A DNA stretch of 64,000 nt. It comes from Candidatus Zixiibacteriota bacterium (lineage in GTDB: Bacteria > Zixibacteria > MSB-5A5 > WJJR01 > JAJRUJ01). The number at the start of each line of letters is the position of its first letter. Within the stretch, counting starts at the first letter, position 1. The notes under the pieces were generated by a model, which searched no databases, had not been told where the DNA came from, and saw nothing but the letters and a program-made list of their open reading frames with translations. Made by a program: the position numbers and the translations under genes. The DNA lies in NCBI GenBank assembly GCA_024277855.1, contig JAJRUJ010000075.1, positions 30,401 through 94,400 on the forward strand. The letters run 5' to 3'. Below, in pieces: positions 27,934 through 35,832 of this stretch.

Positions 27934-28944
27934 ATGCGAGCAATAGTATCGATGATCTGTGCACTTGTTTCTATTATGACGGCAACCGCCACCTACGCCA
28001 TCAAACCACCGAAAATTGTTGAACTGACCGACGGGACGACTTCAGTGTATAACGTCGAATGGTCACCGGACGGTCAAAAATTGGCTATTCTTGCAGCCGA
28101 TGGTGTCCTCTTGTTTGAAGTGAAAGCCGCTCCTTTGCTAACACGCAAAGTAAATATCCAGGCGAAAAATATTAAGTGGCTCTCGAGTAATCACTTGATT
28201 GGAATCGTCATGGAAAAAATGGAAGGTGAGCGCTTCCGTCAACTCGTGAAGACTTACAAAATCGGTATAGATGGTTCGGCCGTGCTCGTATGTGAGTCTT
28301 CCACTTCGTCCCCCTTGGTTCCGTTCCAGACTTCAAAGGGAAGGGTATGGTATGATTCAGCGGGTGTTGTTACAACTGTACAGCACCTTCCAACAATGGC
28401 ACGAGGAATTATTATCCCCGAATACAAACTTGCCAATCATTATCCACAGAGGTGGAGCGGAGGAAGGCCGGAATTCGACGACGAATTCGTATGGCTTGTA
28501 ACTATCGATGGCTCGGTAAGCAAACTACTTAACAATAAAGATAAGTTTTGGAATGTTCGCTTTTCTGGTAATGGAGAAATAGTCGTCGGCCATACGACTA
28601 AACGTGAGGTTGTAGCTATGGATTTTGAGGGGCATGAGTTATGTCGAATAGCCAGCCTTCCAAAGTCGACCGTCGATCCATATAGTCCCTGGGTGTCAGA
28701 TCCAGATTTGTCACCGGATGGGGAAAAACTACTTTTTGTGCGAGGATGGGACGATGATGAAAAACAAGAGACGCACCGATCTTCAATTTATCTTCGCGAT
28801 CTTCCCTCGGGTGAGGAGATGGAAATACTGACACCGGGATGTCGGCTGGTATCCAACCCACGCTTTAATGCATCTGGGGACAGGGCGGCATTTGTTGGCG
28901 ACGGTAAATCCTATCTGCTCATTTTTGATTCCCAATTGAAGTGA
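27934..28944 (+). CDS. Exported TolB-like beta-propeller protein, unknown function
   Basis: 336 residues with a Sec signal peptide (MRAIVSMICALVSIMTATATYA). PD40/WD-like strands recur: VEWSPDGQKLAILA early, DPDLSPDGEKLLFV and NASGDRAAFVGDG near the end. Such propellers are periplasmic or surface protein-binding modules. A GCAGGGAG site precedes the ATG. The gene is AT-richer than its neighbours and lies immediately before a cytochrome gene that lacks an export signal, so it may be a later insertion. Partner unknown. Confidence 0.65.
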   Translation: MRAIVSMICALVSIMTATATYAIKPPKIVELTDGTTSVYNVEWSPDGQKLAILAADGVLLFEVKAAPLLTRKVNIQAKNIKWLSSNHLIGIVMEKMEGERFRQLVKTYKIGIDGSAVLVCESSTSSPLVPFQTSKGRVWYDSAGVVTTVQHLPTMARGIIIPEYKLANHYPQRWSGGRPEFDDEFVWLVTIDGSVSKLLNNKDKFWNVRFSGNGEIVVGHTTKREVVAMDFEGHELCRIASLPKSTVDPYSPWVSDPDLSPDGEKLLFVRGWDDDEKQETHRSSIYLRDLPSGEEMEILTPGCRLVSNPRFNASGDRAAFVGDGKSYLLIFDSQLK

Positions 28945-28958
28945 TAGGAGGTGTTTGT

Positions 28959-29639
28959 ATGCTAAGCGTGTCTGAGTCGTTGCCTGCCGATGCGGCTGCG
29001 GACACGGCGGCAGCCGATTCGACCGATATTCTGGGCATTTCCCACCCGGTCATCACCGAGCCGGATAAAAAGATCTACCATACCGATTTTGCGGACGGGC
29101 AGATTGTCACCTTCTATCATTCACAGCATGTAGAACTCTATGGCCTGCGTTGTGCAAACTGCCACCATGATGAAAATTGCAGTCACTGTCATGATCTCGA
29201 CCGGCAGGCGTCCGACCGGCTGGCGGCGCAACCGGCAGATACCGCGGATGATCCGCACGTCAATTGCAATCTCTGTCATGCCGCCGATGACTGCGGTAAA
29301 TGTCACGACACACAGGAAAACCCGGCGTTTCCCCATGCATTGACCGGCTGGAAGTTGGGCCGGTTCCACCAACGACTCGATTGTCGGGCGTGCCATCCGT
29401 CGGGGAAACCGATCGGACGGCTGGAGAATCGCTGTGCGGGCTGCCACGCCGGTTGGGCTCAGGACAATTTTCAGCATGCGGTTACCGGCTTGCAGCTCGA
29501 CAAAATCCACCGTGAGGCGGCGTGCGATGATTGTCATTGGGACAACCAGTACACGAAGGCGCCGGATTGTTCGGGGTGTCACGACGATGATCGCTCCGGA
29601 CGCAAGACGCCGCCGGGCAGGTACGTCAATCAGCGGTGA
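28959..29639 (+). CDS. Octaheme c-type cytochrome, apparently missing its signal peptide
   Basis: Predicted 226 residues with eight CxxCH heme sites: CANCH, CSHCH, CNLCH, CGKCH, CRACH, CAGCH, CDDCH and CSGCH. Extra histidines between them could be distal ligands, as in class III/c7-type electron carriers. The ATG at 28959 has a strong AGGAGG site. Heme attachment requires export, yet the N-terminus (MLSVSESLPADAAADTAAAD) has no hydrophobic stretch, and the alternative start six codons earlier overlaps the previous gene's end. Either the signal was lost by insertion of the upstream gene, or a start has been missed. It may serve the membrane operon that follows. Confidence 0.85.
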   Translation: MLSVSESLPADAAADTAAADSTDILGISHPVITEPDKKIYHTDFADGQIVTFYHSQHVELYGLRCANCHHDENCSHCHDLDRQASDRLAAQPADTADDPHVNCNLCHAADDCGKCHDTQENPAFPHALTGWKLGRFHQRLDCRACHPSGKPIGRLENRCAGCHAGWAQDNFQHAVTGLQLDKIHREAACDDCHWDNQYTKAPDCSGCHDDDRSGRKTPPGRYVNQR

Positions 29640-29667
29640 ACCGCCTCTGGATAAGGGCCTGGTGGGC

Positions 29668-29701
29668 GGGAGTGTCGAAATCCCCGCTCCCCCGCGTTTT
29701 T
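29668..29701 (+). terminator. Possible terminator between cytochrome and membrane operon
   Basis: GGGAGTG (29668-29674) pairs with CGCTCCC (29685-29691, one G-U), followed after a few bases by TTTTT (29697-29701). Imperfect spacing, so partial termination at most. Confidence 0.4.
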
Positions 29702-29741
29702 CGGTTGCCTTTTCCCGACCCGGGATGTTAATTGACCGCCG

Positions 29742-31085
29742 ATGTTTAGTCACCGGGACACGGGTATAGCTACCCGCACTGCAACGATTCTGTTGACCAC
29801 GGCAGTTTTTCTTGTTTTTGTCCCCGCCGTTTTCGCCCAGGCCGATATTGCCGTTCCCGACACACTGGTCGCCGATTCGACGACCGTCGCGGTCATTCCA
29901 CCGGCCCCGGTTACCAATCTGGCAGTTAAAGATGCCCCGAATGACCATGGCCATGCCTTCAGGTTGACCTGGACAAAATCCGCCGATGACATGGCCGGCC
30001 GTAATAATGTCCTGATGTATCGGGTGTTGCGTACTCCCGCCTGGCGGGGACCGTTTACCGAACCCGAAGGGCAGGGGCCTGAATGGCGCAATGAAGCGGG
30101 CACCTGGTGGCACCTGATTAAAGGTGAGTTTGACACACTGGGTAATGTCCCGGCAGGGTCGGAGTCTTATAAAAACACCGGAGGCAAGTACCGGGAAAAC
30201 AGCGATTTTTCACCGGACCATGTCGGCTTTTTTTTCAAGGTTTTGACCATTGCGGCAGATGGTTCGGTCTCCGAATCGGCGTTGTTTGGCCCGGTTGAAT
30301 CATCCGGCCAGTGGTACGACTTTGGCAAAACCTGGATTTTGATCGCCGTAATTCTTTTCACCATAGTGATGTTGACGATGGTCGACCTTGCCCGTAAAGG
30401 CAGAGAGCTGTTTATCCGGCCGCTGGCCGGCATTAATGCAGTCGACGAGGCCATCGGCCGCGCCACCGAAATGGGCCGGCCGATCCTTTATGTCTTGGGC
30501 TTGGGCGCCCCCGACGAGATCGCCACGATCGCCTCATTTACCATCCTTTCCCGCGTGGCCAAAAAAGTAGCCGAATATCAGACCGAATTGCTGGTTCCCT
30601 GTTACGACCCGATCGTGATGACCATTGCGCAGGAGACAGTCAAACAGTCATACATCGACGCCGGACGCATGGATGATTATCAGGAGGACCAGGTCTATTA
30701 CGTTACGCAAAACCAGTTTGCCTATGTCGCCGCGGTCAACGGCACGATGTTGCGGCGGCAGACGGCAACGAATTTCTATCTTGGCGTTTTCTATGCCGAA
30801 TCACTGATCCTGGCCGAAACCGGATCGCTGGCCGGATCGATCCAGATTTCCGGGACCGACCGGGTGACGCAGATTCCATTTTTCGTTGTGGCGTGTGACT
30901 ACACTCTGATCGGTGAGGAACTTTACGCGGCCTCGGCCTACCTGGGGCGCGAACCGGTATTGCTGGGCACATTGAAAGCCCAGGATTATGTCAAGGGTAT
31001 TCTCCTGGTGTTGATGGTGATCGGGATCATTGGCGGGATCTTTAACTGGACCTGGTTGACTAATTTATTTGTGTTGAATCTTTAA
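29742..31085 (+). CDS. DUF6754-like membrane-anchored protein with fibronectin-like N-terminus
   Basis: 447 residues: signal-like helix (TILLTTAVFLVFVPAVFAQA), a fibronectin type III-like domain (APVTNLAVKDAPNDHGHAF onward, ~55-185), a transmembrane helix (WILIAVILFTIVMLTMVDLA, ~205), a conserved cytosolic alpha/beta domain with GINAVDEAIGRATEMGRPI and YVLGLGAPDEIA, and a final helix (GILLVLMVIGIIGGIFNWTW). I associate the middle block with DUF6754, whose function is not established. It heads a run of four closely spaced membrane genes, suggesting a complex. No catalytic motif is evident. Confidence 0.6.
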   Translation: MFSHRDTGIATRTATILLTTAVFLVFVPAVFAQADIAVPDTLVADSTTVAVIPPAPVTNLAVKDAPNDHGHAFRLTWTKSADDMAGRNNVLMYRVLRTPAWRGPFTEPEGQGPEWRNEAGTWWHLIKGEFDTLGNVPAGSESYKNTGGKYRENSDFSPDHVGFFFKVLTIAADGSVSESALFGPVESSGQWYDFGKTWILIAVILFTIVMLTMVDLARKGRELFIRPLAGINAVDEAIGRATEMGRPILYVLGLGAPDEIATIASFTILSRVAKKVAEYQTELLVPCYDPIVMTIAQETVKQSYIDAGRMDDYQEDQVYYVTQNQFAYVAAVNGTMLRRQTATNFYLGVFYAESLILAETGSLAGSIQISGTDRVTQIPFFVVACDYTLIGEELYAASAYLGREPVLLGTLKAQDYVKGILLVLMVIGIIGGIFNWTWLTNLFVLNL

Positions 31086-31094
31086 GGTGCGAAG

Positions 31095-31721
31095 ATGAAG
31101 CGGCAAGTGCCATTGATGATTATTTTTGTTTGCGGGGTTTTTATGGCTCTGCAATTCTTCGTGCCGCACGAGAAATCCGAGTATTTGTATGAATTTGTCG
31201 CCCTCGATTGGCCCCCGATTATCGGGGTTTTTGCGATGATGCTCGGTGTGCTTTCCCTGACCCGGGTCAGCGTAACCAAGATTAAGCGCAAATCGGACGG
31301 CTGGGGGTATTCGATTGTCACCTTGTTGGGCCTGTTTGCCATGAGTGCCTTTGGGATTGTCGGCTATTATTACCCGCCGATGATGACCGCTTTTGACTGG
31401 CAGTTCAACAATGTGATGATCCCGATTTCCGCCACGATGTTCTCGCTTTTGGCCTTTTATATCGCCTCGGCGGCCTATCGCGCGTTCCGCGCGCGCTCGG
31501 TGTTGGCCACGATCCTGTTGGTGGCGGCGATTATTGTCATGATCCGGTTTTTCCCTCTGGGACCGATGACCGGCGCAGTCGGCAAGCTCTCCGACTGGAT
31601 TTTAAATGTGCCGAACCTGGCCGCGAAGCGGGCAATATTGATCGGTGTCGGGCTGGGTATTGTTTCTACCGCCCTCAAAGTCATTTTGGGTATCGAGCGG
31701 TCCTATCTGGGGAAAGATTGA
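31095..31721 (+). CDS. Integral membrane protein, unknown function (operon gene 2)
   Basis: 208 residues with about six hydrophobic helices, beginning QVPLMIIFVCGVFMALQFF and including IIGVFAMMLGVLSLT, GLFAMSAFGIVGYYYPP and ATILLVAAIIVMIRFF. No known family. It starts nine bases after the DUF6754-like gene and ends 19 bases before the next, so it is almost certainly cotranscribed. Basic loops (KIKRKSDGWG) suggest cytosolic faces. Confidence 0.7.
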   Translation: MKRQVPLMIIFVCGVFMALQFFVPHEKSEYLYEFVALDWPPIIGVFAMMLGVLSLTRVSVTKIKRKSDGWGYSIVTLLGLFAMSAFGIVGYYYPPMMTAFDWQFNNVMIPISATMFSLLAFYIASAAYRAFRARSVLATILLVAAIIVMIRFFPLGPMTGAVGKLSDWILNVPNLAAKRAILIGVGLGIVSTALKVILGIERSYLGKD

Positions 31722-31740
31722 TCGCGAACGGAAATCACTC

Positions 31741-32607
31741 ATGGCAACACAGGAAAAACAGAGCATATTCGAGAAGATGTTTGCCATCGATCGGCGCTGG
31801 GTCTACCTGTTCTTATTGCTGGCGGTGGTTGTCTCGGTGATCGCCAAACCCGTGATACCCATCCCGATTTCCAAAGAGGCCCGCAGCATCTATGATTTTA
31901 TGAATAGTCTGGAAAAGGGCGATTATATTCACCTCGCGATGGATTACGACCCCTCCACGCTGGCCGAGCTTCATCCGATGACCCGTGCCGTCCTGAAACA
32001 GTGTTTTGAGAAGGGTATCAAAGTCATTATCACCTCCCTGCATCAAAACGGGCCGGGGATGGCGGCTGCGGCAATCGATACGGCCTGCCAGCGGCATTTC
32101 GAACTCACGGGGTATCGGCCACAGAGCGGTGTCGATTATGTTTTTCTGGGTTACAAACCGTATCCGGGCCTGATCATTCTGGGGATGGGCCAGAACTATC
32201 GGATTCCGTTCCCCAATGATTACTATAATGTCCCGCTGGATTCGCTGCCGATGATGGATGGAATTCGCAATTACGACAATATCAAGGCAATTATCAACAT
32301 CTCCGGAACTTCGGCAACCGACTGGTGGATTTCTTACGGCAATGGCCGCTACCAGGTGCCGCTGGCTATCGGGGTGACCGGCGTAATGGCCACCGATTAT
32401 TACCCGTATCTGCAAACCGGCCAAATTTTCGGCATCCTGGGTGGGTTGCAGGGAGCCGCCGAATATGAAACACTGGTCGGTACGCCCGGCAAGGCCGTCG
32501 CGGGGATGAGCGTGCAGGTGGTTGCGCACACAATTATCATTATTTTCATTATTATTGGGAATATCGGCTATTTTGCCACCCGCAAGAAGAAAGAGACCGG
32601 GTTGTAG
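31741..32607 (+). CDS. Membrane-anchored alpha/beta domain protein, unknown function (operon gene 3)
   Basis: 288 residues from the ATG at 31741; the track ORF starts inside the previous gene. One helix near the N-terminus (VYLFLLLAVVVSVIAKPV) and one near the C-terminus (HTIIIIFIIIGNIGYFA) bracket a soluble domain that would lie outside the cytosol. The domain has Rossmann-like strands (YIHLAMDYDPSTLAE, GIKVIITSLHQNGPG) and a GTSATDWWISYG motif. This topology parallels the DUF6754-like protein, suggesting both belong to one complex. No family recognised. Confidence 0.7.
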   Translation: MATQEKQSIFEKMFAIDRRWVYLFLLLAVVVSVIAKPVIPIPISKEARSIYDFMNSLEKGDYIHLAMDYDPSTLAELHPMTRAVLKQCFEKGIKVIITSLHQNGPGMAAAAIDTACQRHFELTGYRPQSGVDYVFLGYKPYPGLIILGMGQNYRIPFPNDYYNVPLDSLPMMDGIRNYDNIKAIINISGTSATDWWISYGNGRYQVPLAIGVTGVMATDYYPYLQTGQIFGILGGLQGAAEYETLVGTPGKAVAGMSVQVVAHTIIIIFIIIGNIGYFATRKKKETGL

Positions 32608-32610
32608 ACG

Positions 32611-33252
32611 ATGGATTTCGGTACTGGCCTATCAACTACTGTCGCGGCTGTCCTGACGCTGTGTATTTTCTCGTTTCTCTACAAGGACAATCCGTTCTAT
32701 AAATTTGCCGAGCACCTCGTGGTTGGCGTCTCGGCCGGTTACTGGGTGGCCATCCTCTACATTAATGTGGTCATTCCCAACATCTGGCAGAAACTGGCGA
32801 TGGGTAAGTGGTGGTATGTATTCCCCACGCTCCTCGGCATCCTGATGTGGGCCCGGTTGTCGAAACGGTATGCCTGGGTCTCGCGCTATCCGCTGGCGTT
32901 CTATCTGGGGATCGCGACCGGTGTGGCTATTCCGTTAGAGATGAAAGCCAAGGTGATCGAACAACTGTTCGGCACCGTCCAATCGTTTGTTGCGTTACAC
33001 GATGGGACCGCCGACTTTGCCACGGTCGTCAATACCGTCCTCATTGCTATTGGGATTATCTCCAGTTTGATCTATTTTTTCTTCTCTAAAGAGCACAAAG
33101 GCGTCACCGGCGGTGTGGCCAAAATCGGCATCTGGACTTTGATGGTCGGCTTCGGTGCCTCATTCGGCTACACGGTCATGGCGCGTATTTCACTGTTAAT
33201 TGAGCGCATCCAGTTCTTAATCGACGGTTGGCTCCTCAACATCTTCTCCTGA
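32611..33252 (+). CDS. Integral membrane protein, unknown function (operon gene 4)
   Basis: 213 residues with six or so helices (TTVAAVLTLCIFSFLY, HLVVGVSAGYWVAILYIN, YPLAFYLGIATGVAIP, TVLIAIGIISSLIYFFF). Starts three bases after the previous gene. A charged KAKVIEQLFG helix and a SKEHKG loop interrupt the membrane segments. No family recognised; its fixed place at the end of the four-gene operon is the only clue. Confidence 0.7.
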   Translation: MDFGTGLSTTVAAVLTLCIFSFLYKDNPFYKFAEHLVVGVSAGYWVAILYINVVIPNIWQKLAMGKWWYVFPTLLGILMWARLSKRYAWVSRYPLAFYLGIATGVAIPLEMKAKVIEQLFGTVQSFVALHDGTADFATVVNTVLIAIGIISSLIYFFFSKEHKGVTGGVAKIGIWTLMVGFGASFGYTVMARISLLIERIQFLIDGWLLNIFS

Positions 33253-33344
33253 TCTCGCCGGAGTTTCCGGGGCGCTCGCTCTGCGCACCGTTTTTCCATT
33301 TGCGAATGGTACGAGTTTTTTGAGTCTACGGCCGCCCGCGCCAC

Positions 33345-33370
33345 AAAAAAGCCCGCCGGTAAGGGCGGGC
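33345..33370 (-). terminator. Rho-independent terminator of the HhH/ERCC4 pair
   Basis: GCCCGCC/GGCGGGC stem, five-base loop; on the minus strand it is followed by TTTTTT, about 35 bases beyond the HhH gene's stop. Confidence 0.85.
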
Positions 33371-33403
33371 CTCAAAGAATGTCGCCGGGTTCTTTTTTGC
33401 AGA

Positions 33404-33703
33404 TCACTTCTTGTGGTTGTACTCCTGGTCGAAAACCGCGACGATTTTCTGGGCTTTTTTCGGGCCGATCCCTTCCACTTTGGTCAGGTCTGTAGTGGTT
33501 GCCGAGAAGAGGGTGCGGAGGTTGCCGTACATCTGCAGGATCGATTTGGCCATGGCGGGACCGACATCGGGCAGCAATTGCACGATGTAGGCCTGTAGTT
33601 CTTCCGGAGTTTTGGGCTTTGGCCCATGGTCGCCGGCAGTTGCCGGTATTGGATCGGGTACCGACACCTGGTAACCCAGACCGAATTGGGTCTGGTTGGC
33701 CAT
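33404..33703 (-). CDS. Helix-hairpin-helix protein, second half of a split XPF-like nuclease
   Basis: 99 residues. The C-terminal 60 carry a tandem helix-hairpin-helix: LLPDVGPAMAKSILQMYG and VEGIGPKKAQKIVAVF, the DNA-binding module that follows the nuclease domain in archaeal XPF. Residues 1-35 are Pro-rich linker. It lies 21 bases downstream of the ERCC4-domain gene, in the order expected if one XPF-like protein had been divided into two chains. Probably binds branched or flap DNA as a heteromer with its neighbour (inference). Confidence 0.8.
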   Translation of the reverse strand: MANQTQFGLGYQVSVPDPIPATAGDHGPKPKTPEELQAYIVQLLPDVGPAMAKSILQMYGNLRTLFSATTTDLTKVEGIGPKKAQKIVAVFDQEYNHKK

Positions 33704-33724
33704 GATAAACAGCAGTTCAGCCGA

Positions 33725-34084
33725 TTAGGTTTCGTCGGCGGCAAAGAGGATCGGGATCCGGTTCAGACAGGCGATGTAAGAAATCGCGCCCCGAATTGCA
33801 CCGCCGGATGCATGCTTATTGCCCTTCAGCCCCTTGCCTTCAATGAGCAACAATGGTTCGGCATAGGTTTTTTTAAATTCCAGCAACTGGCGAAAAAGCG
33901 CCTTTTCGGCCGTCAATTTGGCGAATTCATCCGAACTCATCCGCTCGACAGCGACCGCGTCAGAGATCAGGAAACTGCCACTGCGTAAATTGGCATATTC
34001 CAGGTTCACCGTCTTTTTTTCAAGATGCTTAAGGACCCGGGAATCCCGCTCTTTGTTGTCGACAATAATCGTCAAATTCTTCAC
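33725..34084 (-). CDS. ERCC4 (XPF)-type nuclease-fold protein with altered active site
   Basis: 119 residues covering one ERCC4 domain. The order of elements is clear: VDNKERDSRV at the N-terminus, SGSFLISDAVAVERMSSDEF, then EKALFRQLLEFKKTYAEPLLLIEG and SYIACLNRIPILF. Archaeal XPF has a GD-Y and VERKxxxD core; here the GD aspartate reads Ser, the ERK lysine reads Met and the last Asp reads Glu. The enzyme may be weakened, changed in metal use, or purely structural. ERCC4 proteins are uncommon in bacteria. Paired with the HhH gene just downstream. Confidence 0.8.
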   Translation of the reverse strand: MKNLTIIVDNKERDSRVLKHLEKKTVNLEYANLRSGSFLISDAVAVERMSSDEFAKLTAEKALFRQLLEFKKTYAEPLLLIEGKGLKGNKHASGGAIRGAISYIACLNRIPILFAADET

Positions 34085-34469
34085 TTTTCTTCAACTCCTT
34101 CTGTCCTGCCGCAAGCGGGTAACTTTCAAATCTAAATGCCCGTCCGGGTGTTTGCCCCGCAGATATATTTCTCGCCGCCTGATTCTGCCCCAACGACGCT
34201 ATTTTTCATATTCACCCGACCGTTGCCGGCCGGTCAGTTCATGCACTTTCCCCGCATGCTCAAAGCCAAGGACAGAGATGCGAATGTACAGAGATCAAAT
34301 ATCAACTACGCGCACTCCTAATTAAACATCAGACAAAATGTGCGCAATAGTTTCTTACACTTTTTTTAAAACAAAGTTGTTTTTTGTCACGGGCAGGCGG
34401 ATGTCCGTCTGTCTGTTATACGCCGATTGAACCGCTGATTATGTCAATTTCGACCAACAAGAAACAAAG
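34085..34469. other. Intergenic spacer
   Basis: 385 bases, AT-rich in the middle. Plus-strand ORFs here lack ribosome sites. A low-GC stem AAAACAA-AG-TTGTTTT occurs at 34369-34384. Nothing else supportable. Confidence 0.4.
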
Positions 34470-35738
34470 TTACGTTTTTCGCTCTTTTTTTCGCGCGGCA
34501 GGAAACAGCACGTTGTTGAGTATCAATCGGTAACCGGGTGAATTCTTGTGCAAAGCAAGATCGGTGGGCGGGTCGTGTAAAAAGTGCTTATAGTCCTCAG
34601 GATCATGTCCCCCATAGAAAGTAAAGGTCCCCTTGCCGTAATTGCCGTGAAGATAGCGTACTTCCGCTTCCGCCTCGTTTTCGGCCAGGATGGTCAGGTG
34701 ACTCTTAAGCAGGGACTTGCGAAATGCCGTCGTCTGACCCATGAATCCGTCGACGACCGGTACATGGCATTGTACCAACATGGTCGGTACCGGGTCCAAT
34801 TTCGCGGAAAAATCAAAGAGCGTGAAATAATCTCCCTTGGCCCCAAACTGGCTGGAACGCCGGTCGGGGGAAGTGTCGATATTACCGTGGGAATATGCAA
34901 ATGGATCGACGTTGACCTCAAAATTCTCGAAAGCCAGTGTCTTTTGATAATCCAATTTCTCCTGGCAATCCGGGTCAATCGGATCGCCGTCGAATTCGGC
35001 AGGGGCAATGTCTGTGTTTTCTGCCGCGAGGGCGATGTCCAGGGTCTCAGTTGCCGAGCACATCGCAAATAGAAATCCGCCGCCGGCCACATAATCTCTG
35101 ATCGTGCGTGCTACGGCTTTTTTCTCTTCGGATACTTTCTGATACCCCAATCGGCGGGCCGTTGCCTCCGAAATCGCCTGTTCCTGCTTGTACCAAAGGG
35201 TATGGCGGTACGAAGCATAGAATTTTCCATATTGCCCGGTGAAATCTTCATGGTGCAGGTGAACCCAGTCGTACTCCTCCAGTTCGCCGCCGAGAACTTC
35301 TTCGTCCCAAAGCGTCGTGTAAGGAATCTGCGCGTAGGTCAACGCCAAAGTCACTGCGTCGTCCCATGGTTGTTTGTTTGGCGGAGTATAGATCGCAATT
35401 GAGGGTGCCTTTTCCAGGAGGACGACTTCCATATTCTCGCGTTCGATCCGGGCATAGATCGCCTCGGCCGCTGTTTCATCGATTACCTCATAGCGGACAC
35501 CGCGTACCGTGCAACTGTCGATAATCCCCGGGATCGGCGGAGACAGAAACGACCCGCCACGGTAATTGAGCAGCCACTCTACATTAGTGCCCATAGTCAA
35601 TGCCCAATAGGCAATCCCATACGCCTTGAGATGGTCGGTTTGCGTGAGATCCATTGGAATTAACACCCGTTCGGCCCGGACGGCCTGGCCGCCGACCAAC
35701 AGGATAATTACTATCATCGGCATAAATAGTTTGCGCAT
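34470..35738 (-). CDS. Exported protein of unknown function, family often mislabelled asparagine synthetase B
   Basis: 422 residues with a Sec signal peptide (MRKLFMPMIVIILLVGGQAVRA). It opens with ERVLIPMDLTQTDHLKAYG and includes WVHLHHEDFTGQYG, YVAGGGFLFAMCSATETLD (a glutamine-amidotransferase-like nucleophile loop with one Cys) and YGKGTFTFYGGHDPED. I have seen similar proteins labelled asparagine synthetase B, but there is no synthetase domain and the export signal argues against it. A class I amidotransferase-like fold in the periplasm is a fair guess. Monocistronic. Confidence 0.6.
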   Translation of the reverse strand: MRKLFMPMIVIILLVGGQAVRAERVLIPMDLTQTDHLKAYGIAYWALTMGTNVEWLLNYRGGSFLSPPIPGIIDSCTVRGVRYEVIDETAAEAIYARIERENMEVVLLEKAPSIAIYTPPNKQPWDDAVTLALTYAQIPYTTLWDEEVLGGELEEYDWVHLHHEDFTGQYGKFYASYRHTLWYKQEQAISEATARRLGYQKVSEEKKAVARTIRDYVAGGGFLFAMCSATETLDIALAAENTDIAPAEFDGDPIDPDCQEKLDYQKTLAFENFEVNVDPFAYSHGNIDTSPDRRSSQFGAKGDYFTLFDFSAKLDPVPTMLVQCHVPVVDGFMGQTTAFRKSLLKSHLTILAENEAEAEVRYLHGNYGKGTFTFYGGHDPEDYKHFLHDPPTDLALHKNSPGYRLILNNVLFPAARKKERKT

Positions 35739-35832
35739 CGGTCAACTTTCCTGGTTCGCTCCGGGAGGGCTATGCTCGTCGGATGCGTAGTTCTTTATAC
35801 GCAGAATCCGCCGAACTGGTGTCAAAACAAAA

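Noticed and set aside
34470-35738. Asparagine synthetase B
   Set aside because: No N-terminal Cys nucleophile or synthetase domain; the protein has a signal peptide.
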